Shown: positions 33,691-42,900 of the stretch, piece after piece
Numbering within the stretch: position 1 is the first letter of the stretch
How the letters are laid out: every line of letters starts with the position of its first letter
Origin: Xiheimicrobium sp033763395
GTDB taxonomy: Bacteria; Myxococcota; Myxococcia; Myxococcales; Myxococcaceae
NCBI GenBank assembly: GCA_033763395.1
Contig: JANRKQ010000150.1
Location: 62,001 to 126,000 of the forward strand
Length of the DNA: 64,000 nucleotides
Direction: 5' to 3'
Made by a program: the position numbers and the translations under genes
The notes under the pieces: generated by a model
Databases searched by the model: none
What the model saw: only the letters and a program-made list of their open reading frames with translations
Told to the model about the DNA's origin: nothing

Positions 33691-34938
33691 ATGCTGAGCG
33701 CGCTCACCGACAACCTGCGCCTCGCCTTCGGCACCTTCGTCGCCCACCCGCTGCGCACGATGCTGACGCTGCTCGGCATCATCATCGGCGTGGCCACCGT
33801 GATGACGATGATGGCGCTCCTCGAGGGGCTGCGCCTCAAGGTGAACAAGGATCTCTCGCAGCTGGGCGCCAACGTCTTCCGCGTCGACAAGTGGCCCCAG
33901 GGCTTCCGCTTCGGGGGCGGCGACCGGATCAACTGGAACAAGATCGCCGCGCGGCCGGTGCTGACCCTCGACGACAAGCGGGCCATCGTCGAGCACTGCC
34001 CGTCGGTGCAGCGCACGAGCGCCTCGTCGTGGCAGCCGGCGCAGCGCGTGCGGACGGCGATGAGCGAGACGCAGCCCAACGTCTTCGTGCTCGGCACGAC
34101 GGTGGAGTACCCCGAGACCGCCGGGCTGGTGGTCGCCCGGGGCCGCTACTTCAATGAGCAGGAGGATCTCGACGGGCGCCAGGTGGCCGTCATCGGCCCC
34201 GACGTCGCCGACAAGCTCTTCCCCAGCCTCGACCCGCTCGGCCAGGAGGTGCGCCTCAAGGGGCGGCCCTACACCGTCGTGGGCGTGCTGGCGCGGCGCG
34301 GCAAGGTGCTGGGCCTCTTCAACCTCGACAACATGGTGATGACGCCGATGACGACGTTCCTCGGCCTCTATGGGAAGCGTCGCACCGTCTCGATCAGCGT
34401 CGAGGCGCGCGAGCAGGCCGTCTTCGAGCGCGCGATGGACGAGGTGTCGCGGCTCATGCGGCAGCGGCGGCGGCTTTCGCCCGACGAAGACGACAACTTC
34501 GAGGTCTCGACCAACGAGTCGATGGCGAAGACGCTGAACGATCTCTCGAAGGTGCTGACCGCGGCGACGTTCGGCGTGTGCCTGTTGTCGCTCCTGGTGG
34601 GCGGCATCGGCATTCTCAACATCATGCTGGTGTCCGTCTCGGAGCGGACGCGCGAGATCGGCGTTCGAAAGGCCCTGGGCGCGCGGCGATCCCGCATCCT
34701 CATGCAGTTCGCGACCGAGGCGGTGGTGCTGTCGTTGTCGGGCGGGGTGATCGGCGTCGGGGTGGGCCTCGGCCTCGCTGGCCTCGCGCGCTGGACGCTG
34801 GGGCTGTCGACCGTCGTGCCGGCCTGGGCCGTGTGGGTGTCGCTGCTGATGTCGTCGGGCGTCGGCCTCGTCTTCGGCATCTACCCGGCCGCCCGCGCCG
34901 CGCGCCTCGACCCGGTCGACGCCATGCGCGCGGAGTAG
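33691..34938 (+). CDS. ABC transporter permease, MacB type (second of two)
   Basis: This 415-residue permease is homologous to but clearly different from its upstream neighbour. It has first helix LRTMLTLLGIIIGVATVMTM, a periplasmic domain with VARGRYFNEQEDLDGRQVAV, and the C-terminal GGIGILNIMLVSV / RTREIGVRKALGAR and LDPVDAMRAE. ATG 33691 is preferred because AGGAG lies 12 bases upstream; GTG 33679, overlapping the previous stop, is possible. Together the ATPase and two permeases suggest a heterodimeric exporter. It is the last gene of the operon; a short T5 run follows the stop but there is no matching stem. Confidence 0.9.
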   Translation: MLSALTDNLRLAFGTFVAHPLRTMLTLLGIIIGVATVMTMMALLEGLRLKVNKDLSQLGANVFRVDKWPQGFRFGGGDRINWNKIAARPVLTLDDKRAIVEHCPSVQRTSASSWQPAQRVRTAMSETQPNVFVLGTTVEYPETAGLVVARGRYFNEQEDLDGRQVAVIGPDVADKLFPSLDPLGQEVRLKGRPYTVVGVLARRGKVLGLFNLDNMVMTPMTTFLGLYGKRRTVSISVEAREQAVFERAMDEVSRLMRQRRRLSPDEDDNFEVSTNESMAKTLNDLSKVLTAATFGVCLLSLLVGGIGILNIMLVSVSERTREIGVRKALGARRSRILMQFATEAVVLSLSGGVIGVGVGLGLAGLARWTLGLSTVVPAWAVWVSLLMSSGVGLVFGIYPAARAARLDPVDAMRAE

Positions 34939-34959
34939 CTTTTTCGATACAGCTCAGCT

Positions 34960-34981
34960 GAATCGGCCCATGAATCGGCCC
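34960..34981. repeat. 10-bp direct repeat upstream of giant lipoprotein gene
   Basis: GAATCGGCCC occurs at 34960-34969 and again at 34972-34981, a 12-bp period. It is directly preceded by the small palindrome CAGCTCAGCTG (34952-34962 region). It sits about 100 bp upstream of the lipoprotein start and just after the efflux operon. It could be a regulator site; there is no further support. Confidence 0.4.
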
Positions 34982-35081
34982 CTTACACGTGTCGTCAAAG
35001 GTCGGACCCCCCTTGCGGTTGGGCGGCGTTTCAGGTGTTTGTCCCCTCGGCCGCCGTGCCTTCTCTCTGGGAGCTCCCGTC

Positions 35082-38000
35082 GTGAAACTCTTCAGGCTCG
35101 TCCTCTTGTCTGCCGCGCCGTTCGTTTTCTTCGCCTGCCCGACGCCGCCGGTGGTGTGTGGGCCTTCGACGTGCGCGGGGTGCTGCGACGCCAACGGCCA
35201 GTGTCAGGCCGGGCTCGGCGTCACGGCGTGCGGAACCCAGGGCCGGTCGTGTGACACGTGCACGGCGAGCCAGACGTGCCTCTCGGGCGCCTGCCAGGCG
35301 GTCAACAACACCGGCGGTGGTGTGGGCGGCAGCGGCGTGGGCGGGGGCAGCGTCGGCGGGGGCGGGGCAGGCGGCGGAGCGGCGGGCGGGCAGGGTGGCG
35401 GCATGGAGGTGCTCGCCTGCGCCCAGGGCCTCACCCTCTGCGGCACCTCGTGCGTCAGCACCCGCACCAGCTTCGGCAACTGCGGGGCGTGCAACCAGGC
35501 GTGCTCGACGGGCCAGTACTGCGACAACGGCGCCTGTCAGAACCTGCCGCAGAGCTGCACCATGGGCTCGTGCCCGGCGAACCACTACTGCGACACGCGC
35601 ACGAGCCGCTGCCAGTTCGGCTGCCAGGGCAACAGCGACTGCAACGGCGGGCAGATCTGCGATCAGAGCCGCACGCTGTGCGTGTGCCCGCCCAACTCGA
35701 CGCTCTGCGGCGGCGCGTGCGTGCCGAACAACACGGTGACGGCCTGCGGCGCGCGCTGCCTGTCGTGCACGGCGTCGGCGGGCCCGAACGCGGTGGCGGC
35801 GTGCACCAACGGCACCTGTGACTTCACCTGCCAGGCCGGGTACCACCGCTGCGGCAACCAGTGCGTGTCGAACTTCGCGACGGCGACGTGCGGCCAGCGC
35901 TGCGACGCGTGCATGACGCCGCCCAACGCCACGCCCACCTGCGACGGCAACGACTGCGGCTTCGTCTGCGCGGCGGGCTTCCACCAGTGCGGGAGCGACT
36001 GCGTGTCGAACTTCGACGTGGCGACGTGCGGCAACTCGTGCACGCCGTGTCAGGCGCCGGCCAACGCGGTCTCGGTGTGCCGCAGCGCCTCTCCCGGTGG
36101 CCCGCCCGCCTGCGACTTCGAGTGCAACCCCGGCTTCGTGCGGTGCGGCAACCAGTGCCGGCCCGAGTCCGTCACCGCGTGCGGCGCCACCTGCGCGACG
36201 TGCACCCCGCCCGCTGGCGCCACCAACCCGCAGTGCGTCGCGGGCCAGTGCCAGTACACCTGCGCGACCGGCTTCCACCAGTGCGGGACGCAGTGCGTGG
36301 CCAACTCGAGCGTGGCCACCTGCGGCTCGATGTGCACGCCGTGCCCGACGCCTGCCTTCGGCGTCGCCACCTGCAACGGCACCAGCTGCGGCGTGCAGTG
36401 CAACCCGGGGTACCACGAGTGCAACGGCCAGTGCGTGTCGAACACGAGCGTGAACACCTGCGGCAACCGGTGCTCGCCATGCCCCGCGGGACCCGTGGGC
36501 AGCGGCACCACGCCCACCTGCGACGGCACCAACTGCGGCCTGTCGTGCGCGTCGTCGTCCACGCCCAACTTCTGCAACGGCATGTGCGTCGCGAACTCGG
36601 TCACCACGTGTGGCTCCACGTGCCAGACGTGCACGGTCCCAACGAACGGCGCGAGCGCCAGCTGTAGCTTCGGCGTCTGTGACTTCACCTGCAGCCAGGG
36701 GTTCCACCGCTGCGGCAACCAGTGCGTGCCCGACAGCTCGCCCGACTCGTGTGGGTCGAGCTGCACACCGTGCCCGCCGGGGCCCGCCAACACCACCACC
36801 ACCTGCACCCAGGCCTCGCCGACGAGCGCCTTCGCCTGTGGCTGGCAGTGCGCCCCCGGCACCAACCGCTGCCCCGCGAACGGCAACCAGTGCGTACCCC
36901 AGGACTACACCCTGGCCTGCGGTGCCACCTGCGCGGTGTGCAGCGCGACCAACGCGCTCGAGCGCGGCGTGTGCGGCTCCAACGGCATCTGCACCCTCGA
37001 CTGCATCAACCGCTGCAGCAACACCTGCGTCAACGTGCAGACGAGCGCGACGAACTGTGGCTCGTGTGGCACCACCTGTGGCGGCGCCGACCGGTGTTCG
37101 ATGGGCGAGTGCCGCACGCTGTGTGCCTCGGGCGTGGGGCTCTCCTCCCTGCTGCCAGCCCTCACGATGGGCTCGACGAGCTTCCCCTTCGTCGTCGTCG
37201 ACGTGAACGGTGATGGGCGGAACGATCTGGTCTCGATTGAGAACTTCACCGTCATCGTGCGCCTCGGAGAGGTCAACGCGCAGGGGACCGGCCCCTCGGG
37301 CACCTTTGCCGCTACCGCCTTCTCGAGTGCCTTCCTCAGCTACACACCCACGCAGCTCATCGCGGGTGACCTCACCGGAGATGGGCGGCCCGAGATCGTC
37401 GTGCTGACGACGAGCAGCGCCCTCGAGGTGCTGAGGAACAACGGCACCGGCTCGTTCACCGTCTACAACGTCTTCCCGTCCTTCGCGCCGACCTCGGCCA
37501 CCATCGGTGACTTCGTGGCTGGAGGGCCCCTCGACCTCCTGGTGAGCCTCAACACCACCTCTGGAACGTCGTCGGCGACCCTCTACCCGGGTGTATCGAC
37601 CACCTTCTCGACCCCTGTCGGAACGCCGGTGCCCGCCAGCCTGGGCATCGGGAGCGTGTCGAACGTGCGCGTCGCTTCGGTGACGGCCGACCCGAACCCT
37701 GACGTGGTGGCGACCGCCGCCGCCAACGCCATCTTCGTCTTCCCCGGCACGGGGCAGAGCACGGCGCCGTTCAATGGCGCGGGAGGGGCATCGCTCCAGC
37801 TGCCGGGCTCTGAGACCTTCACCACCGGGGTCGCCGGCACCGCCTTCCCAATGGACGTCGGCGACGTGACGAGTGATGGCATCACCGACGTCGTCGTGCC
37901 GGTGGTTTCGGGAGCCACCACCGGAGTGCGTGTCTTCCCGCTCACCGCGACGCCGGCCTTCGGCACCTCGACGTTCCTGGCGACTCCCGCGGCGGTGCGC

Positions 38001-39638
38001 GCGGTCTCGATCGCCGACATCAACGGCGATGGCCGGCGCGACGTCATCGTGGCCTCGACTGACGTGCGGGTGTTCCTGTCGCAGGGGGGCAACACCTTTT
38101 CGGCGCCACAGGTGCTGGGCGTGGCCTTCTCGGCGACGTTCCTCAACTCGATGGCCGTCGTCGACGTGACGGCCGACAACCGCCCCGAGGTGATCACCGC
38201 GTCGGGCACGACGCTCACGACGGCCGTCAACGACGGTGCTGGCGGGTTCGCGACGCTGCAGGGCGCGTCGACACCGAACGCGACGCGGATCATCGCGGGC
38301 GATCTCAACGGCGACGGGCTCACCGACGCCGTGGTGACGGGGCCGACCACCGGCACCTACGCGGGCCCCGACGCCCGTCTCACTGGCGTGACGACGACCA
38401 CGCCCGGCTACGTCCGCGGGCGCCTCGAAGTGCTCGTCAACGGCACCTGGGGCACCGTCTGCGCGCCCAGCTTCCCGACGTCGACGACGATGAGCGTGGC
38501 GTGCAGGTCGGTCGGGTTGGGCTCGTGGTACGACTACTTCTACGCCTCGGGTCCGACGCTGGCGCCGGTGATGCAGAGCCCGTCGTGCTCGAGCTCGCTG
38601 ACGTCCAGCCTGACGGGCTGCTTCTATTCGGTGCCCGGCGCGAGCTGCACCTCGGCGAACAACCTCGGCATCGAGTGTCTGGCGACGACGACGACGACCT
38701 TCTTCACCCAGTCCCAGGTCCTCCTCGCACAGGCGAACGGCAGCTTCGTCAGCCAGCCTGCGTTCGACACCTTCGGCGAGCGCTTCACCATCGGCAACTT
38801 GAACGGCGATGCGCCGCGCGATCTGGTGACGGTGTCGTCGGCGACGGGCACTGACGGTGGTGTCGCGGCGCCAGTCGTCCAGGTGCGCCTGGGCGCCTCG
38901 TCGGGCTCGCTCGCCGCGCCAGTGAGCCTGCCGACCAACGGATCGCCTTCGTTTCTGCTCGCTGCCGATCTGACCGGTGATGGGCTCGACGAGCTGCTGG
39001 TCGCGACCTCGACGGGCGTCGACGCGTATCGCAACACCGGTGCCGCCACCTTCGCAGCGCCCGTACGCGTGTCGACGGTGGCGGCCAGCAGCCTGGCGGT
39101 GCTCGACCTGAACCACGATGGGCGGCAGGACTTCGTGACGTTCAACTCGACCTTCTCGTCGCTCCAGGTGCACATGAACGTGTCGCAGCCCGGCACGGTT
39201 GGCTTCGTGCTCGGCGGGTCGGCAACCGTGTCAGGTGCCACCAACTCGACGGTGCGGGTTGGCGACGTCACATACGACGGCCGCCCCGACGTGATCGTCG
39301 GCTCCCGCGTGTACCAGGGCAACAACGCAGGCACGCTTACGTTGTTCAGTTCGACCCTCGCGACCCAGCCGCCCAACCGCGTGGTGGTCGACCTGGACAA
39401 CGACGGGGCGCTCGATCTGGTCGCCGGTGGCGCCGCGAGCTCGGTGTTGTCGGTGTTGCGAGGGACGTCGTCGACGAGCTTCGGCTTCCCCAGCGTGGCG
39501 CAGGGCTTCACCGGTGGCGCGCCCGTCGAGGACGTCGCCGTGGGCCGGCTCGACACCGACAGCCGGCGCGATCTGCTCCTGCTCCTGGGGCCGCCGGGTG
39601 CGCGGTTCGTTTCAGGCGTTCGCGGGACGTGCCGGTGA
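35082..39638 (+). CDS. Giant Cys-rich lipoprotein with FG-GAP/VCBS repeats and an SRCR domain (paralog A)
   Basis: This 1518-residue surface lipoprotein starts at GTG 35082 (GGGAG eight bases upstream). Its signal peptide ends in a lipobox, VFFAC (Cys 19). A compact Cys motif follows (CGPSTCAGCCDANGQC), then a Gly-rich linker (about 77-107) and about a dozen Cys-rich repeats up to near 690 of the type GYHxCGxQCVSNxxxxxCG...C..C. From about 700 to 1090 and again after 1200 are FG-GAP/VCBS repeats with calcium-loop signatures (DVNGDGRNDLV, DLTGDGRPEIV). Between them, at about 1097-1202, lies an SRCR-type domain (RGRLEVLVNGTWGTVC, VACRSVGLG, NNLGIEC) with six Cys. It is probably an adhesin or ligand-binding surface protein; function is inferred. 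It is paralogous to the next large gene. Confidence 0.88.
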   Translation: MKLFRLVLLSAAPFVFFACPTPPVVCGPSTCAGCCDANGQCQAGLGVTACGTQGRSCDTCTASQTCLSGACQAVNNTGGGVGGSGVGGGSVGGGGAGGGAAGGQGGGMEVLACAQGLTLCGTSCVSTRTSFGNCGACNQACSTGQYCDNGACQNLPQSCTMGSCPANHYCDTRTSRCQFGCQGNSDCNGGQICDQSRTLCVCPPNSTLCGGACVPNNTVTACGARCLSCTASAGPNAVAACTNGTCDFTCQAGYHRCGNQCVSNFATATCGQRCDACMTPPNATPTCDGNDCGFVCAAGFHQCGSDCVSNFDVATCGNSCTPCQAPANAVSVCRSASPGGPPACDFECNPGFVRCGNQCRPESVTACGATCATCTPPAGATNPQCVAGQCQYTCATGFHQCGTQCVANSSVATCGSMCTPCPTPAFGVATCNGTSCGVQCNPGYHECNGQCVSNTSVNTCGNRCSPCPAGPVGSGTTPTCDGTNCGLSCASSSTPNFCNGMCVANSVTTCGSTCQTCTVPTNGASASCSFGVCDFTCSQGFHRCGNQCVPDSSPDSCGSSCTPCPPGPANTTTTCTQASPTSAFACGWQCAPGTNRCPANGNQCVPQDYTLACGATCAVCSATNALERGVCGSNGICTLDCINRCSNTCVNVQTSATNCGSCGTTCGGADRCSMGECRTLCASGVGLSSLLPALTMGSTSFPFVVVDVNGDGRNDLVSIENFTVIVRLGEVNAQGTGPSGTFAATAFSSAFLSYTPTQLIAGDLTGDGRPEIVVLTTSSALEVLRNNGTGSFTVYNVFPSFAPTSATIGDFVAGGPLDLLVSLNTTSGTSSATLYPGVSTTFSTPVGTPVPASLGIGSVSNVRVASVTADPNPDVVATAAANAIFVFPGTGQSTAPFNGAGGASLQLPGSETFTTGVAGTAFPMDVGDVTSDGITDVVVPVVSGATTGVRVFPLTATPAFGTSTFLATPAAVRAVSIADINGDGRRDVIVASTDVRVFLSQGGNTFSAPQVLGVAFSATFLNSMAVVDVTADNRPEVITASGTTLTTAVNDGAGGFATLQGASTPNATRIIAGDLNGDGLTDAVVTGPTTGTYAGPDARLTGVTTTTPGYVRGRLEVLVNGTWGTVCAPSFPTSTTMSVACRSVGLGSWYDYFYASGPTLAPVMQSPSCSSSLTSSLTGCFYSVPGASCTSANNLGIECLATTTTTFFTQSQVLLAQANGSFVSQPAFDTFGERFTIGNLNGDAPRDLVTVSSATGTDGGVAAPVVQVRLGASSGSLAAPVSLPTNGSPSFLLAADLTGDGLDELLVATSTGVDAYRNTGAATFAAPVRVSTVAASSLAVLDLNHDGRQDFVTFNSTFSSLQVHMNVSQPGTVGFVLGGSATVSGATNSTVRVGDVTYDGRPDVIVGSRVYQGNNAGTLTLFSSTLATQPPNRVVVDLDNDGALDLVAGGAASSVLSVLRGTSSTSFGFPSVAQGFTGGAPVEDVAVGRLDTDSRRDLLLLLGPPGARFVSGVRGTCR

Positions 39639-39985
39639 CCCACCCGGCCTGAGCACCCTCTGGGAGTCCGAGCGACCGGTTGCTGGCGCGAACCCGGGGA
39701 ATGCACCCCTGACGTCAACGGAGGCAGGGGCTGGTGAAGCGGAACGGGTCGAGGGCTCCGTGCGGGGGCCCTTCGGCCCAGGACCCGAGCTCGCCAGCGC
39801 ACCACCGGGGCTGGCGCAGCCGTGCTTCGCCTGGGGCGCTCGACGGACGCAGCCGGTTGCAGCCGGCCCGTGCGGTTCTCCACGCACGGATCGCGGCGAG
39901 AGAAGAGGCCACCCCTTTGCGTGATGCCGGTTTTCGACGACACTCGTCGGCGTCCGCGGGCCGTGTCAGCTGGTGGGAGCCGTCC
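39639..39985. other. Intergenic spacer between the two giant lipoprotein genes
   Basis: This 347-bp stretch holds no convincing gene. An in-frame extension of the downstream gene runs back to 39734, but it is Arg/Pro/Ser-rich with no signal peptide and no ribosome site, so I treat it as non-coding. No terminator stem with a T-tract is visible. It presumably contains the promoter of the second lipoprotein gene. Confidence 0.5.
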
Positions 39986-42900
39986 TTGAACCTCATTCGT
40001 GTCGTGGTGCTCGCGTCGGTCCTCCCGGCGCTCCTCGTGTCCTGCACGCCCCCGGTGCGCCGCTGCGGCCCGACGACGTGCGCGTCAGGGTGCTGTGACG
40101 CGAACGGAGAGTGCCAGCCGGGCGGCAGCGTGGCGGCCTGCGGCCAGCGCGGAGACGACTGTCGCACCTGCGGCACGGGGCAGGCGTGCTCGGCGGGCCA
40201 GTGCATCGCCGACAACGCGACGGGCGGCGGGCAGGCCGGAGGTGGCGGTGCGGGTGGTGGCGGGGCCGGTGGCTCGGCGGGCGGTGACGCCGACGCAGGC
40301 ACCCCCGTCACCTCGTGCGCGCAGGGCCTGACGCTGTGTGGGGAGCGCTGCGTCAACCTGCGCAACGACTTCGCGCACTGCGGCGCGTGCGCCCAGTCGT
40401 GCGTGGGCGCGCAGTTCTGTGAGAACGCCACCTGCCAGAACCTGCCGGCGAACTGCAGCCAGACGCCGTGCCCCACCAGCTACTTCTGCGACACGCGCAC
40501 CAACCGCTGCGCGTTCGGCTGCCAGAGCAACAACAACTGTGGCGGGGGCCAGCTGTGCGATCTGTCGCGGAACCTCTGCGGCTGCCCGCCCAACACCACG
40601 CTGTGCGGAGGCAACTGCATTCCCATCAGCACGGTGACGGCGTGCGGCTCGCGGTGCGTCGACTGCACCGGCGTGGGCGGACCGAACGCGGTGCCGACGT
40701 GCAACGGGGGGACGTGCGACTTCAACTGCCAGGCCGGCTTCCACCGGTGCGGGAACCAGTGCGTGTCGAACTTCGCCACGGCCACGTGCGGGCAGCGGTG
40801 CGATGCGTGCCCGGCTCCCGGCAACGCCATGGCCACTTGTGATGGCACCGACTGTGGCCTCGTCTGCGCGGCGGGCTTCCACCGCTGCGGCATGGACTGC
40901 GTGTCGGACTTCGACGTGGCCACGTGCGGCACCAGCTGCTCCCCGTGTCCGACTCCCGCCAACGCGACGTCGGCCTGCATGGCGCCCGGGGCTGGCCTGC
41001 CGCCGGCCTGCGACTTCGCGTGCAACGCTGGCTTTGCCCGCTGTGGTGGGGCGTGCGTGGCCGACTCGGTGACGTCGTGCGGGCCGACGTGCCAGACGTG
41101 CACGCCGCCGGCGAACGCGACGAACCCGCAGTGCGTCGCCGGGCAGTGCCAGTACACCTGCGCGAGCGGCTTCCACCAGTGCGGCAGCCAGTGCGTGTCC
41201 GACAGCAGCGTGCTCACCTGCGGTACCTCGTGCACGCCTTGCCCCGCGCCCGTGAACGGCGCCGCCACGTGCAACGGCACCACCTGCGGCGTTCAGTGCA
41301 ACCCCGGCTTCCACGAGTGCAACGGGCAGTGCGTGTCGAACGTCTCGGTGGCCACCTGCGGCTCGCGCTGCACGCCGTGCCCCGATGGGCCGATGGGCAG
41401 CAACACCACCGCGACCTGCGACGGCGTGAGCTGCGGGCTGCGCTGTGCCTCGGCGGCCACCCCCAACTTCTGCGGAGGCACCTGCGTCGCGGACTCGATC
41501 ACCACCTGCGGCCCCTCGTGCCAGACGTGCGCCGCGCCTCCCAACGGCGCCACCGCGAGCTGCGCCTCGGGCGTGTGTGACTTCACCTGCAACGCGGGGT
41601 TCCACCGGTGCGGCACCCAGTGCGTGCCCGACAGCTCCATCGACACCTGTGGCCTCAACTGCACGCCCTGCGGCAACGGCCCGGCCAACTCGGTGCGCAC
41701 CTGCACCCGCGCCAGCCCGACCAGCCCCTTCGTCTGCGGGTGGGACTGCGCGCCCGGCAACAACCGCTGTCCGGTGGGTGGAAATACCTGCGTGCCGAAC
41801 GACTACCCGCTCGCCTGCGGCCCCACCTGCGCTGCCTGCACCTCGGCGAACGCGAACGAGCGCGGCGTCTGCACCGGCGCAGGCATCTGCTCGACGGCCT
41901 GCGTCACCTCGTGCGGAGGCCAGTGCGTCAACACCCAGACGAGCCTCTCGCACTGCGGCGCGTGCAACACGAGCTGTGGCTCGAGCGACCGGTGCAGCGA
42001 GGGCCAGTGCCGGCCGCTGTGCGCCAGCGGCATCTCGTTCGCGTCGTCCCTCCAGACCTTCAACGCGTTCACCTCGGTCAGCTTCCCCTTCCTGCTGGTC
42101 GACGTGAACGGCGACGGCCGCCTCGACTTCGTCAGCACCGAGACGTCGATTCTCTATGTGCGGCTCGGGCAGGCGTCGGGGGGCATCTCGCCGACGACCT
42201 TCACCAGCACCAGCCTCAGCATCACGCCGAGCTTCCTCGTCGCGGGCGATCTGACGGGTGATGGGCGGCCCGAGATCGTCGCCATCGGTACCTCGTCGAC
42301 CGCGTCGATCTTGCGGAACAGCGGCACCGGCACCTTCGTGCAGTACACCGTCACCGCCAACCCGCTGGCCTTCGTGACGCCCTCGACGGTGACGATCGGC
42401 GAGTTCACCGGGGCGCCGCCGCAAGACGTGCTCTTCGGCTTCAACGTCACCACCAACACCCAGGCGGCGATTCTGTGGCCGTCGTCGGCGGTGAGCTCCG
42501 CCAACCCGCTCTCGACGGGCGCGACGGCGAACATCGGCATCGCGTCGATCAGCAACCTGCGCGCGGCCGACGTGAACAACGACGGCAACAGTGACGTGGT
42601 GGCCACGGCCGCGGCGAGCGCGGTCTTCGTCTTCCCGGGCACCGGCATGGCGGCGACGCCGTTCAACACGCTGGCGGCGCAGTCGATTCAGCTCCCAGGC
42701 GGCGCGGTGTTCCCCACCGGGGCCTTCCCGCTCCAGGCCGGAGACGTCACCGGCGACAACGTGCCCGACGTGGTGGTGGCCAGCACGACGGGCCTGTCGA
42801 ACGAGGTGCGGGTGCTGCCGCTGACGAGCAGCTTCACCTTCGGCACGCCGAGCTCGCTCGGCGTCCCCGCCGCCGTTCGAAGCCTGTCGCTCGGAGACAT

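Noticed and set aside
34890..34945. Terminator after the second permease (GC-rich stem and TTTTT)
   Set aside because: The T5 run is separated from any stem by eight bases including the stop codon; pairing is only by self-complementary GCGCGC pieces.
35031..39173. 1380-codon minus-strand open frame opposite lipoprotein A
   Set aside because: It is compositionally an Arg/Ala/His shadow of the Cys-rich and FG-GAP repeats, with no ribosome site and no recognisable domain.
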